In this document: piece after piece, positions 33,331 through 46,368 of the stretch
Position numbering within the stretch: position 1 is the first letter of the stretch
Layout: every line of letters starts with the position of its first letter
From: Rosa chinensis
Lineage: Eukaryota > Streptophyta > Magnoliopsida > Rosales > Rosaceae
DNA length: 64,000 bases
Reading direction: 5' to 3'
NCBI RefSeq assembly: GCF_002994745.2
Contig: NC_037092.1
Span: 15,057,501-15,121,500, forward strand
Translations under genes and position numbers: made by a program
Notes under the pieces: generated by a model
What the model was told of the DNA's origin: nothing
Database searches by the model: none
Seen by the model: the letters and a program-made list of their open reading frames with translations, nothing else

Positions 33331-35253
33331 ATGCACCTTTTCAGAAAGGACCAGCGAACCTTGAAGAAATGATGTTATACTTCAACAAGAGCCAAAGAAA
33401 TGGTCAGAAGTGTCAACGAGGCAGTAGAAAACCAAGCGCAAACTAGGCTACCCGATAAGACAGAAACTGTCAGCTTTTCACTAAGCTTTTTGGGAGATCT
33501 TTTCCGGTGATTTTCTTGGAGTTTTTCTAGAAGGTTATTGATCATTCTAGATGATATGATGTCATAGAGAACGTGAGAGTCAAGAACCATCCAGAAACTT
33601 GTCAAGACAAAGTTGTTCCCTGTCTAAGAAGGAAGCTTCAGAGACAGAAATTGAATCCTAGTCAAAACAGGGCATTTTGGCCGAGATTCTTCTTTGGACG
33701 GATTTCTAGGACATTTTTGGAAGGTTATTGCTATTGCGAATATGAAGGAGAGTCCTAGAATGATTCATCAAGATTTTGGGAAGATAATTAAGGCTTGAAA
33801 ATTATTTAATTGTGCACCAATTAGAGTAATCCTCAAGCAACTAGGGGAGGCTTTCAAAGCAGAATTGGAAAAGGAAACTTTGGTTGTGTATTCCATACAT
33901 ATATAGGCTCTGAACACGTTAAAAATCACCACCTTACAGCGCCATCTTCTGCTCCAAAACCCTAGCTCACAAAGTCTTAAAATTCCCAAGTCTTCAAGAA
34001 GAAAAACCGTGCAATCCATCTTCCACCTTCCATCAACCTCCTGCCGTGTCCCATCTTGAAGGAGTGCTTGCGTCCAAGGCTGCCTAAAAGTGAATTCGTG
34101 GCTCTCATATTCTCCCTTTACAGTTTTTATCCTCTTGTAATCTAATACTCATGCTTTTATTTGTTGAAATTAAGATGATGTGTGGCTAGTCACTTTTTGT
34201 TAGGGGTGAGGTTTGAAGCCCCAATTATGTAAAACATATGTTTGGTTTTAATCTAGTTTCTTGATCTTTGGTGTGAATTGGTTGTTTATTTCTGCTTGAT
34301 TGAAAATTTTTGCATGTGTATGTTTTATGGTGGCCAACATAGGATTTATGCATGTAATTGGAGCTAGGTTTAGAAAATAATTCACCTAATCGTCTTGTTT
34401 TCTAATCCACAAGTATGCAAGGCTTTGGACAAAAGCTGATGTTTTAAACAACTAGAAGAGCATGCTAGATAGGCGTTCCACACTAGACTGCAACTCTATA
34501 ACCAATCGTTTCCATGAGATCTGAATGCTTCAAATGTGTTGACACTATATGTGTTGTTGATAGGATAACGTTCTATACCTTGATTGCATATTTGATAGGC
34601 TTAGCTATTGTGAGTTCACGTAGACTAAGTAATTAGGGAAACATTAATAAGGGACATGATCTGCTCCTACTTGTTTCTTGGTTGGTTTCTGTTCACACCT
34701 TAGTAATTGAAACTAGGTTAACTTAACATTGTTCGAAAGTAATTGGTGCATGGTGGATTTCCAAGTCTCTAACATATTCTCCATCTTATTTTCTCAAAAT
34801 CAAAAATCAAATTCATTTTCCTTTTGTTTTCTCTTTTATTTTCGTTGAACTCAAAAACCCCAAATTTGTTTCACCTTAGGATTGCAGAGCCCCTTTCTAT
34901 CCCCTTCTGTTTTCTGCCATCTCCTTCTCCCTTTTCTGCGTTTGTTTTCTTTTACTTAGCTAGTTTCTTTGTTTGTTTGATTTGTGTTCTTAGTTAGTTT
35001 AGCTTAGTTTATTTTTCTTTGTGATTAATTTGTTATCCTCAATCTCTGGCATCGAACGATCCTTGCTTACTCTATATTGCTAACGACTACATTCTGCAGG
35101 GTTAAGTTGAATGCTTATTTTGGACGTATCATTACGTTATATAACATGAATGTTTGGATTAGAAAATTATAAAGTTATTATGTGTTAATCACAAAAGATG
35201 GTGAATATGCTCATTCACCCTAGGGGTGAACCTAAGAACTGTCCTTAGATAAA

Positions 35254-35869
35254 TCCAAATTTTGGATTTGGGAAGATATATTAGACATCCATTCCTCTGG
35301 TATTGTACCTGAGATTCCAGCATTAATAAGATTGACATATGAGAGCTTGGTTTGAGATTGAAGCCATACCGGGAAGCCAGGGCCTACTCAGCAATTCTGC
35401 ATTTTAATGTAGTGGAGTTTGAAAGGAGGAATCCAATCATGATTAGTGAAATTGAAAATGATGGGCATAGGTCGGTTTGTGCTCACTTCAAGAGACTCTA
35501 AACGTGTAAGATTTATGAAATAGGCTTCAGTTAATGTGCCTTCCCATGAGTTTTCTGATAAACCTAAACCAACTGGCTGAGACAGTTGTCCCAAACTTTT
35601 GGGAATTGACTTGTTGAAATGATTATCATTGAGAGAGAGTGTTTTCAAGGATGATAAGTGCTGACTATAACATCTGGAATGGTGCCCCAAAAAGAGTTGA
35701 AGCCGAGATCAAGATGCTGCAAACTTTTTAATTAGCAGTCCTAAAGAACCGGGCAATCTAATAACTAGGCCACAATCACTCAAATCTAGCAACTCCATTC
35801 TATTATATGAACAATTTGAGAAACCACTGAAAAACTCTTGAATTCCCCCATCAAACTTGTTGACTCCAA
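35254..35869 (-). pseudogene. RLP fragment 2: middle LRRs
   Basis: Begins GVNKFDGGIQEFFSG after the copia target site. It continues MELLDLSDCGL, LKTLSLNDNHFNKSIPKSL, GPGFPVWLQSQTKLSYVNL and ISGTIPEEWMSN, and ends in QNLDLSN at the Mutator-like insertion. Stops occur at 35709 and 35388, with at least one shift. Confidence 0.82.
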
Positions 35870-36480
35870 TGTTAAATTCATGATGCAACACAACATACAT
35901 CAATAACCAAGATCAACACATATAACGCATATACAAGAACAATTAAACTAGCAGCACAACATCCACATAGAAACTGCAGAATAGCTTTCCTAGTGGAACT
36001 AGGACTCCACCTGGATCAATAACACTCTGGATCCCTGCAGAAACAGCTTGGCCTAGGTTCGACATCTTGAGCAGCTTGGAACACGGATTGAATAGCAGCA
36101 AAACTAGAGCAAGAAGCCTTCTGTATGTCAACACCAAAAGCTTTAGAATGGGGCTGAACAATATGCTAAAAACTGGTGATGAATACAGGGACTTTGCTCC
36201 CTATATAATTGGCCAAAACCACGAGTTAGACTCATCCCATAAGGAGTCTAACACTGCTTCATGTTTATCTAGTTAGGAGACTTATTGTTTATCACTAATA
36301 CTTGATGTAATTCAGGTTGATTACTAATGAGCTTCCTACTTCTATTAAGAGACATACTCGTCAATAGATAACTAGAATTGGAGTTATGATTATATACTTC
36401 TTGTTATTTATGTAAAGATAAATCAATTGGTTTTATTCTTAATGTAAATCAGATAATGTTAAGTCCATATTTTTCTAACA
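35870..36480 (-). repeat. 3' LTR of the copia element
   Basis: 611 bp. The purine-rich tract AAGTGGGAGAA (on -, 36481-36491) abuts it. 36492-37100 between tract and RNase H holds no gene. Confidence 0.9.
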
Positions 36481-37100
36481 TTCTCCCACTTGGACTAACA
36501 TTGTCTGCATACAACACAATTGAACCAATAACTCGACATAACCAACAACTAAAGTGTGCACTGAAGTATACAAAAACTCACCACTCATTCAGCTTGGTCA
36601 ATTACAGAAAATAATGCAGAACCTCAAATCAACTTTGATTAAATAACCAGGTTGATTAAAGATCACTAACATGAATTACTGTAATCATATAAGCTCAAGG
36701 TGATAATAAGAGCAAAATTTAGATAAGTATATCTACCTGCAATATCTAATGCTCAGAGTCCAACAGAATGACTTTGATAACTCAAAGTCTTAACATCAAA
36801 AACTGAAACACTAGTGAATTGGTATTTGCTTAACTGAAACTGAATCTGCAGCATTTCAAAATGCAGAAAAGTTCACTTGACAACACACATAGATATTTTA
36901 AAGTTCAAATACTGTAAGCAATAGTAAATGCAGAAAACTAAAACAATATTGAAAACTAAAAACACATATATGAAATACCTCATTTTATTTAAAGTCTGCA
37001 AAATCAAAAGTTACAAGCCAAGTTTAAAGAATGCAATGACTGAACCAAGAACCTATTACACAAATAAATTCTAAAAATTAAAAGATGGCTGCCACTGAAC

Positions 37101-37591
37101 TCAAGCCTCCAAATCTGATAGAATTCCCATGTTCTTGGTATGTTTCTGAAAACTTGTAACTGACAATGCTTTAGTGAAAGGGTCTGCAAGTTGTGACTCA
37201 GTATTTATGTTCAAGATATTTATCTCACCATGCTTCACTCTTTCTCTAACACTATAGAATTTTAAGTATATGTGTTTAGAGTTGTTGGATGTTTTATTGT
37301 TTTTACCAAAAAATACTACAGCCTCATTATCACAAAATATTTTCAATGCATCTGAAACAATTGAACTTAACACTTTAGTATGCATTAAATTTTTTTTTGA
37401 TCCACAAGCCTTCACAGACTCCTTCATAAATAGCTATGAACTCAGCCTGCATGGTGGAGGTTGAAATCAATGACTGTTTCATTCTTTTCCATGCAATAGC
37501 CCCTCCTGCAAGCATGAAGACATAACCAGATATGAACTTTTTAGAATCTGGATAATGACCTGCAAAGTCTGAATCAGTATAGCCAACTAGC
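37101..37591 (-). pseudogene. copia RNase H, broken
   Basis: Continues after the stop as VGYTDSDFAGHYPDSKKF, GGAIAWKRMKQ, and, after a shift near 37427, IFCDNEAVVFFGKNN and SKHIYLKFYSVRERV to the end SDLEA. Conserved Asp residues of RNase H are visible. The shift inactivates it. Confidence 0.78.
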
Positions 37592-39358
37592 TCAAGCTAG
37601 CTTTTTAACTTGTCTGTAAACCAACATGTGAGATTTAGTTTTCTGCAAGTATCTAAGCACTTTCTTTCCTGCAACCCAGTGCTCAGGACTAGGATTAGAC
37701 TGAAACCTAGATAAAATTCCAACTGCAAATGATAAATCAGGTCTAGTGTAGACATGTGCATACATTAGGCTACCAATCAACCTAGCATAAGGCTTGCTTT
37801 CCATATTAGACATCTTCCCCCCATTTTTAGAATTTTTGTTTTTGGACAGTTTGTCACCCTTTGACATAGGAGCATCACCTAATGCACAAGTCTCCATCCC
37901 AAATCTCTTCAACACTTTTGTTATGTAATTGTGTTGAGATAAGCCTAATAAGCCTTGTGCCCTGTCTCTCTTAATTTCAATTCCCAAAACATAGGATGTC
38001 TCACCTAAACCTTTCATGTCAATATTTTTAGACAGAAAAGTTTTAGTATCTTTAAGCAATTTTATGTCAGTGCTAGCTAAAAGAATATCATCTACATACA
38101 GTATAAGAAAAATAAAATTATTCCCAACTGTCTTAATGTATACACATTCATCAACAATATTTTCTGAAAAGCCAAAAGATGAAATCACTGAATCAAACTT
38201 CTTGTACCATTGTCTACAAGCCTGCTTAAGTCCATAAATTGATCTTTTCAATTTGCATACATGATCTTCTTTTCCAATTTTCACAAAACCCTCAGGCTGT
38301 TTCATATACATGACCTCATCTAACTCTCCATTCGAAAAAGCTGTTTTCACATCCATTTGGTGCAACTCCATGTTATAATGAGCTACTAGAGCCATTATAA
38401 TCCTAAATGAGTCTTTAGTTGAAATTGGAGAGAATGTTTCAGTATAGTCTATGCCTTCCTTATGTGTGAAACCTTTAGCTACTAGCTTGGCTTTATGCCT
38501 TTCTACATTACCATTTGCTGGTCTCTTTGTCTTAAACACCCACTTGCAGCCTATTGGTTTTTGGTTTGGTTTAACCAATTCCCATACTGAATTTTGCTTC
38601 ATTAACTCGATTTCAACCTTCATAGCCTTCTGCCATTCTTCAACTTCATGGCTCTCAATAGCTTTCTTGAAGCTTGAAGGATCATTATCTTCTGCTAGAA
38701 TATCAGTTTCTTGCAGGTATACTACAAAATCACTCTCTTCCCCATATACAGGTCTTCTTTCCCTTTGTGATCTTCTAGGCTGAAGTGGAATTTGTTCTTC
38801 TGCAGGGTTATTTTTTAAATGGACATCATTCATAGGTTCATCTATATGAGGTTCTAAGGCTACTGGTTCTTCTAAAGCTTGATTTTGGCTTTGAGTTTCT
38901 GTATCTGCATTATTTGTCTGAATTAAAGGCAAGAAGCTCTCTAAATTTTCATTTTCTGTAATTTCTTCTAATTCTAAAGACAAGTCTTCAAAATTAGTAT
39001 TACTAAATCCTTCATCCAGAAATTTTGCTTGATGAGTTTCAAAAATTCTGGTAAAATTATGAGCTGCATAAAACCTATAGCCTTTGAATTTTTCACAGTA
39101 GCCAATAAAATGGCAACTGATTGTTTTGGATTCAAGTTTCTATGTTAATGCATTTGGAAACTTGGCTTCAGCCTTGCATCCCCACACATGGCAATGATGC
39201 AAGCTAGGTTGCCTTCCACACCACAACTCGAATGGTGTCTTGTCTACTGATTTACTAGGTGATCTATTGCAAATATAATTTGCAGTCTTAAGAGCTTCAC
39301 CCCATAAAAATATAGGTAGACCAGTAGTGCACATCATACTTCTCACCATGTTCAACAA
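37592..39358 (-). pseudogene. pol: copia integrase C-part and reverse transcriptase
   Basis: Starts in the integrase (GLPIFLWGEALKTANYICNR). One TAG at about 39138 follows, then the same frame continues through YCEKFKGYRFY to the RT. RT motifs are WELVKPNQKPIGCKWVFK, HQMDVKTAFSNGELDEVMYM, SIYGLKQACRQWYKKFD and ILYVDDILLAS (YVDD catalytic). It ends at a stop at 37592. The RT part itself is open over 463 codons. Confidence 0.87.
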
Positions 39359-39426
39359 GGTCCTATTTTTTCTTTCTGCTTTTGGGTAGGACTATAGGGA
39401 GTTGTGTACTGAGCCCTAATGCCATT

Positions 39427-40626
39427 TTACTGTAAATAAAGTGCAAAAGGACCCTTTTGCTGGCTTGCTTCATTGTGTTTACCATAGAACTCACCTCCCT
39501 TATTAGATCTCACTAACTTTATTTTCTTCTCTAGTTGCAATTCAACTTCAATTTTATAAATTTTGAATGCATCTAGAGCTTGTGATTTTTCTGACAGTAA
39601 ATAGATATAACAGTACCCAGAAAAATCGTCTATAAATGTGATGAAGTAAAAATTTCCATAGATAGTTTTGTGTTTAAATGGACCACATATGTCTGTATGT
39701 ATTAGTTCTAATAGGTTTTGACTTCTTAAGGCCTTTTTCTTTTTGCAATTTGTCAATTTCCCTTTAAAACACTCAATGCAGTCATTCAAATCTGTATAAT
39801 CCAATGCAGGTAAAATTTTGTTTTTCTCGAGTGTTTTAAGTCTTTCTTTAGATATATGGCCTAATTTTCTATGCCATATATTTGCAGACTTATTATTGAA
39901 CAATGTTTTTTTTGTACCTGTGACAGTGTTATTCTTTATAGTGTTTTGATTATTTTCAATTAGCATAATTTCCTGTTGAGCAACAGAACAATTTAATTTT
40001 AAATAATCATGCATAAACACAACACAGCCAAGATAATTTGAACCCTGAAATAACTTTATTCCATCAAAATCAATAATGAGTTTGCAACCAATCTTAACTA
40101 AAAGACCTACTGAAATCAAATTCCTTTTCAAGGAAGGAATATAATAAACACTATCTAGAAAAATAAAATTTTCTAAGTCTAAATCAATCTTTAGGGTCCC
40201 AATGGCCTTAACTGCTACTCTCGAACCATTTCCCACACAGACTTGGACTTCACTTTTCTTTGGTGTCCTTCTGTTTGTTAAACCCTTCAAGGAATTTGTA
40301 ATGTGTATAGGTGAGCCTGAGTCTAACCAGTAACAGTGAGATGCTATATTAACAAAATTAACTTCTAGAGAATAGACAAAATTTGGAAAAGACTCACCCT
40401 TCTTTATCATCCAAGCCTTGAAACCACTGCAATCTTTCTTCATGTGCCCTATTTTCTTGCAAAAATAGCACTTAAACTTAAAGGTTTTCTCAGCTTTAGG
40501 TTCTGCAGGTTTGCCAGGTACTTTAGTGGTGGTAGTCTTCTTGGCCTTAAGTTGGTTCTGTTTCTTCCATTTAGGCTTCTCAACTAGGTTTACTGCAGTA
40601 CTTGGTTTGCCTTCTTTTCTGATCAT
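39427..40626 (-). pseudogene. pol: copia zinc knuckle, protease and integrase N-half
   Basis: About residue 55 has the CCHC knuckle CYFCKKIGHMKKDC. Protease YWLDSGSPIHIT (Asp-Ser-Gly) is near 40300. The pre-integrase zinc domain is WHRKLGHISKERL near 39880. The integrase core has HTDICGPF (first Asp) and FITFIDDFSGY. The second catalytic Asp is replaced: VRSNKGGEFYG, where SDxGGEF is expected. The frame ends at 39427 after a divergent stretch, with a shift before the next part. Confidence 0.83.
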
Positions 40627-40678
40627 CTCTTCCCTTACTACACATAGAAATTAATTTGTTCAAGACCCAGTTAGACTC

Positions 40679-41197
40679 TTAGACATGGTATAAGGTTCTC
40701 AGGTTACTGTAGGTGTTAGACAGTGACTGAAGTGCTACATGCACAACCTGAGAGTCTTTAACTCCCATGTCTAAATCCCTCAGCCTCGAGTTGAGGTCAA
40801 TCAACTCCATACTGTGCTCCCTCACACTTCCTTTTCCTGAAAACTCCAGCTCATTAAATCTTTTGGACAGTCTAGCAGCCTCAGCTTTGTCACTCTCCTG
40901 ATACTTATCTCCTATGGCTTTTAGGAAATCCATGGCAAGCTCTAGCTCAATGATTGAACCCCTAACTGTGTCAGACATGGAGGTTCTTATAACATTTTTA
41001 GCTTTCCTGGTGTAGCTATACCATTCCGTATAATATTTCCTATCTTCTTCTATGCTCTCAGTGTCTAGCTCTAATGGCTGTTCCTCAATCAAGCAAAGAT
41101 CCATATTTTGATGCATAGACAGATAAAATTCAACTTGATTTCTCCACTTCTTATAATTTGTTCCATTAAGCAACTGAATTTGGCCTATAGTGACCAC
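40679..41197 (-). pseudogene. gag: copia gag
   Basis: 172 codons read IQLLNGTNYKKWRNQVEFYL (the usual copia Gag start), a central helical region (SDTVRGSIIELELAMDFL) and REHSMELIDLNSRLRDLD. A stop at 40679 and a shift separate it from the zinc-knuckle frame. Gag forms the virus-like particle. 41198-42324 upstream is AT-rich leader without a gene. Confidence 0.8.
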
Positions 41198-43869
41198 ATT
41201 TAGACCTAAAACACAGAAAAATAAAGAAAATAAGATTTCTGCAGTAAAACTTTTATCTGTGTGTCAATCTTTAAAACAAAAATCATGTATTTGAATAACA
41301 CAAAACAAGATGAAGTAAAAGACATAAAATTCAGAAGCAGTCATTTAGCTTTAAAATTTATGCAGATACATAATTAGTTTTCCATAAAACCCCATAACTG
41401 AAATAATATCAAGTAACACCTTTGTGGCATAAAACTCAACATTCTAAAGTTCTTAATTATCATACTGCATTTAACAAAAATTTGCTATTCCATGAATAAG
41501 TCTATATCTTTGGACAAGAAAAGCTTCAAGGTATCTAAATAGATAATTGTGTTTACATATGACACTATTCTGCACTCAAGATTACACAGTGAACTACTTA
41601 TTTAGAAGACAAAATATAAGTGCAATTTTAGATGCAGAAACACAAGTTGCAGTTTTGTTGTTGCTTAAAATCTTTGAAAATTGATAATGAAAATCTGCTT
41701 TGTGCAAAATGATCAAAACAATCTTTCAAGAATCACAAAATCAAATATTAATAACCACATGTTCAGTTCCTCATATGAACTTATTAATTTTCTTACATGC
41801 TATGAAAATAACAATACTGCAGATTTAATGTTTGGGAGACATATTGTTAATTAAAGATCCATAGCATACATAAACAAACCATACTCAATCATATCACATC
41901 ATCATAGTAACCATATAATTCTCAATTTCACACTTCATATCACACGATCACAGTAAAGCATTCAACTATATGCATGATTCCATCAATATGTATGATCAAG
42001 CATTCCAATATGATAATGACAACCCTTTCCATATGCTAAATAGTGATCCATATGACAACCCTTTCCATAAGCAGAAATTGAAGAACAAGTTTTGAGATTC
42101 TCAATGAACATACCTTGGCCTCTGCTACAGCGCTGCAACAATTATTTTAGCGGAAGCAAGAATCAAAAGCAAGCAACAATTTTAACCCTTCTGTTGATCA
42201 AAAAATTTCTAAAGGAGGGTCTTGAATCCTCAGAACTGAGAATTCAATCTCAGTAAGCCCTACTCAATCTGATCCCTAAAGCATAAGTGACCGTTATGTT
42301 CTAACGGTAATATTCTTTAACTAACACCTCTACAAATATGACTTTTAATGACAATATTTAGATAACATTTGCCCAAAACGTCATTAAATACCCTTTACAT
42401 GACGTTTTTATTAGCAAACGTCATGGATCAACATTGCATCTTAAGTTTATGACATTTTGCAAACGTCATTGAAAGTCATACTATTTGATGATGTTTTCTA
42501 ACTGCCATTATTCTTATGACGTTTTTCAAAAGTCATGAAAAGTTCTTCCATGACGTTTGATAAGTGCAATGAACGACAATGGGCCATGGCGTTTGGAAAT
42601 CGTCATAAAAAATATTTTCATGACGCTTGATAAGTGCCGTAATTGAAATGGGTCATGGCGTTTGAAAAATGGCATGAGAATTTTTTTTATGACGTTTGTA
42701 AAGTGTCATTGATTCTAAAACGGGACATTTCATAAATGTCATAAAAACATTTGGCCCAAAATTTAAAGACCAGCGCCAAATTTTCATTACGCGCTTAGCC
42801 CATCCAGATCTTTTTATCTGGCACCATATAACCATTTTTTTTTTTTTAAAAAGTCTTTCTAGTCTTAGGAAGACACTTAGCCTGAAAAACAAAAAAGAAA
42901 AGAAAATTCATCTAAACCTCGAAAAAGAACTCCTTCATCGTCTATATCTCCTTCTCTCACTGTGTGAAGGCTCTCTCCATCGTCTATCCCTATCTGTTCT
43001 CTCAACGGCCTTCATCGTCTCTCTCACTGTATTCAAGTAATCTCAATTTTGCTTTTTGATTCTTTTCTTCTACTTGGGTTTTATGTGGATTTATGACCTC
43101 TGCTGCAAATCCTTTACCTGTTGTTTTTTTTGGGTTTTTCGATTTGTAATTGTGATGATTTTGCAATTGAGGGATTGGATTGGTAGTTTGTGCTTGAATT
43201 GGAGGGTTTTGTGGTGTTTGGATAAGTTCAATTTGTTTTGAAGTGATTTTTGGGTCTATAATTGAGTGATTGGTGAGCAAATGATTGAGTTTGAGAATTT
43301 GAGTTCTTTGGAGCTATTGAAAACTATGTCTAATGGGTTTGTGGCTCGTTTTCGTTTCACTATCTTCCATTATTAGAAAATGATCCGAATTTCATTTCTG
43401 TAAGTGCTTTTAGTCGTTGCAATACTACAACGATTCCCGGGCTCACTACGAAACTCAATTGCCTTCTATATCCTATAGAGGGCAGGTAGTGTAGGACTTA
43501 CTGCGTCACAGGTTTAAATGAATTATGAGAATACTCGATCTCGGACCTTAAATGATTTCTGAACAAGTGTTTTTGTTAGTATTGAAGTGTCATTTTGTTG
43601 AATTTGTGACTCTTGTTTTGGAATAGAACATTGTCAATCGTTGTGGACGCTAAAGAGGTCTGAGACTACTTGGGTTTTATTTCTATTTTCTTATATTTAT
43701 CCTATTGAATCATTTGTGTTTGCTTGGCATTTTGAGGATTCACAGCTGCAACTATATCTTGTCTTTAACTATATATATACATATATATATATATATGGGG
43801 TTTGTCTTGTGCACATGTACACCTGCAACTTTATCTTATTGACATCTACAGCTGCAAATATATATATAT

Positions 43870-44258
43870 ATATACACGGAGCCGTTCGAGAGCAGACGTC
43901 CACAACCCAGAAAAAGTGCAGACGTCGCTCCTTCGGCCTCGATTGAGCGTCGACAGCGCGGCGCATCTTGCCTAATGGACGCTGGGGGTCTGTGAAGCTG
44001 GTCTGCAGTCGGGTGGAGTCGCCGGTGACCGTTCTGCAGCGCTGTACAGAACCTGCAGTTGCAGGTGAGGTGGCTGCCCAGAAACTGGCAACCCCGACCT
44101 CCTCCGACCTCGATCGCTGCCCAAAAGAGGTCTGGGACGCCTCCGGCCTCCCTCCGGCTAGCCCCGCGCCGCCATCGCGTCCTGGAACCTCCTGCTGCGT
44201 CGACGTCCGCACTTTCCCGCACTTTAGCGAAAGTGCGGACGTCCGCCTGTGATAGGGC

Positions 44259-44262
<4 letters not shown>
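43870..44262. mobile_element. GC-rich island of about 390 bp, probable MITE or foldback element, between direct repeats
   Basis: A sharply GC-rich block lies inside AT-rich DNA. Its right end forms a strong hairpin (GACGTCCGCACTTTC ... GAAAGTGCGGACGTC, 44202-44247). The left end carries related GCAGACGTCCAC and GTGCAGACGTC. It is flanked by two copies of an about 68-bp sequence (43795-43862 and 44289-44355, GGGGTTTG...GTACACCTGCAACTTT...TACAGCTGCAAATAT) plus TA microsatellites. Long frames across it have no recognised domain. Confidence 0.5.
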
Positions 44263-44292
<30 letters not shown>

Positions 44293-45022
44293 GGTTTGCC
44301 TTGTTCATATGTACACCTGCAACTTTCTCTTATTGACATCTACAGCTGCAAATATTTATATACATATATGTATGATCGGTTCATTTCTTGATCAGATCAT
44401 ACGCGTCTGTTTTTTTTTTTTTTTTTTTTTTCTTTCTGGGTTGGTTGGAGATAACTCAGCTAAAAGTACCGTAAGAATATTAGTGTGATAAATCTGTAGG
44501 GTAGTATGTGTAGCTGCAACTCCTACATCACTCAGGCTTTCTAGTACAGGTAGAAAGAACATTAGTTTCTTTATTTGTGCTTGTTCTACTTTATGCCTTT
44601 AACTTAGGCTTGTTTTGTTCATTTTATTTACTGTAGTTTTTTTATTTGCAGCTGTACCTGCTTGTTAGTATTGTCCTTCCTAATTATGTTACAATTTTCC
44701 AATCACAGAATATAGGAAGTGGAAACTCTCTGGATTCTCTCCCCTCTTGCTCTATTTCCTCTGCCTTCATTGGTTGATTAAGTACTGCATATCTACATTA
44801 TTCTCTGTTGGCGAAAGTCTTCAAAAACTGTAAGTTTTCATTACTTTGTATTGGATGATGTAGTTAATATCTATCTATGTACTGTCAAGATTGAGTTTGA
44901 GTTATGCATATTGGTTTGAGTTATGTATATTACTTTTCAGATCCTCCGCATTCCTTATTTAAATTGGTTTGAATTACTTTCTTTGGTTGTGAAGATTGAC
45001 TTTTGTTTTAGCAATAAAATTT

Positions 45023-45233
45023 AGTTTTTGATGAGATGAATCATGAAATTTAAACTGACCATAACTCTTGATATAGTTATTCTTTAGTTAATTAGTTTAT
45101 AATTTGTTTTTACATGTAAACAAATTATAAACTAATTTGTAAATCCAAACAAATTATAAACTAATTAACTAAAGAATAACTATATCAAGAGTTATGGTCA
45201 GTTTAAATTTCATGATTCATCCCATCAAAAACT
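45023..45233. repeat. near-perfect 87-bp stem hairpin immediately upstream of a transposase-domain ORF
   Basis: Arms 45023-45109 and 45147-45233 are reverse complements with one mismatch seen. The 37-bp loop contains a partial third copy of AAACAAATTATAAACTAATT. It ends 8 bases before the ATG at 45241. Confidence 0.85.
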
Positions 45234-45240
45234 GGATAAA

Positions 45241-45831
45241 ATGGATAAGAGCTGGATAAAATGGTCACCAAATAGTTCTGAGTACAAAGCAAAAGTTAAG
45301 GAATTTATCTTGAACTCTAAGAAGTATGCAAGGAATCCTGACATGGTCATATGTCCTTGCGCTGTTTGTGGAAACTGTAGCCCACAAACTGATGATGATT
45401 TGTTCTTACATTTGATCAAATATGGCTTTGATCCTAACTATAAAGTCTGGGTCTTACACGGTGAGCCTAGCACATCTGTTCAAGTCAATGATTATGCAAT
45501 GTCACCTCACCTTGATGAGGATTATGAAATGCCAGAAGCTCATCAGATGTATAAAGATGCCTGCTTTCAGTTTCCTGATGGCGTTGCAAGTGCATCTTGT
45601 ACAAATGCAGAAGATAAGTACAAAAAGAAGATTATGGAGGCTGAAATTCCTCTATACCCAAGTTGTACAAAATACACAAAGCTATCAGCCACCTTAAACT
45701 TGTACAAATTGAAAGCTGCATCTGGTCTTTCCAATTCTAGGTTTGATGACTTCCTGAAGGAATTCAAAAATATGCTGCCAGATGAAAACAACTTCCCTGA
45801 GTCTTTATACATAGTAAAAAAAAACCCTTAA
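45241..45831 (+). pseudogene. CACTA transposase-associated domain protein, truncated (C2)
   Basis: Begins MDKSWIKWSPNSSEYKAKV with a Cys-rich zinc-like site (MVICPCAVCGNCSPQ), the signature of the transposase-associated N-terminal domain of En/Spm TNP2 proteins. It continues through LYPSCTKYTKLSATLNLYKL and stops at 45829. The catalytic transposase that should follow is missing. A GGTGGT repeat and splice-like fragments follow (45870-46070), then the DUF8039-like exon. Confidence 0.8.
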
Positions 45832-46368
45832 AGTTGTTTGTGATTGTTTTGAAAGAGCCAAAATGGGCATGGTGGTGGTGGTGGTGGTGGAAATATGCAT
45901 GCTGATCCTATTAATACTCCACAAGTAGGAATTTGGTGCATTCCACTTTGTTACTTAGAATCTGGTTTACACTTATATATACTGTTCTCATTGTTTATAT
46001 ACAAATTAGAATGGACATGAACATGGTGAAGGAAGTACTGGTACCGGAAATTCTAAGGTACATTTACATTTGGGCAGTTAAATATTTACTGGAATTTGTG
46101 TTTTTCTTTGGTGGGTTTTTGTGTTCTGTTGCTTTGGTGAAGTGTGATATGTTGCTTTGGTTGTTCTAAGATTGTTGTTTCTTTGCTTTGGTGAGGTTTT
46201 GTATTATGTTGCTTTGGTATATTATGAGATTGTGTAAACTTTCTCCTCATGGTATCCAGCCTCGAAACATGTTTATGAGATTGTGTAAAATTTCTGGATT
46301 TTGGAACGTGTTTTAAAACTGTAGTTAACTTTGGATTGTGTATATCCCATTTTGGATTTTGTAGTCAG

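Larger units (their letters stand above)
26046..35244. mobile_element. Mutator-like (MULE) element with terminal inverted repeats, enlarged by a nested CACTA
   Basis: Ends are GGACAATTCTTAGGTTCACC at 26046 and, on the other strand, GGACAGTTCTTAGGTTCACC at 35244. The inverted repeat extends about 45 bp to CATATTCACC. A perfect 9-bp duplication flanks it. Without the CACTA it is about 2.5 kb. No MURA transposase was found, so it is non-autonomous. 26046-26679 and 33334-35200 hold no recognisable gene. Confidence 0.82.

Noticed and set aside
33334..35200. Possible LTR-like tract (TATATAGGCTCTGAAC, later TTTGGACGTATCA)
   Set aside because: No paired repeat, target-site duplication or coding domain could be found within the window.
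43769..44391. Overlapping 167-179 residue frames across the GC-rich island
   Set aside because: Open frames arise from high GC content and TA microsatellites on both strands. No domain is visible, and several frames are mutually exclusive.
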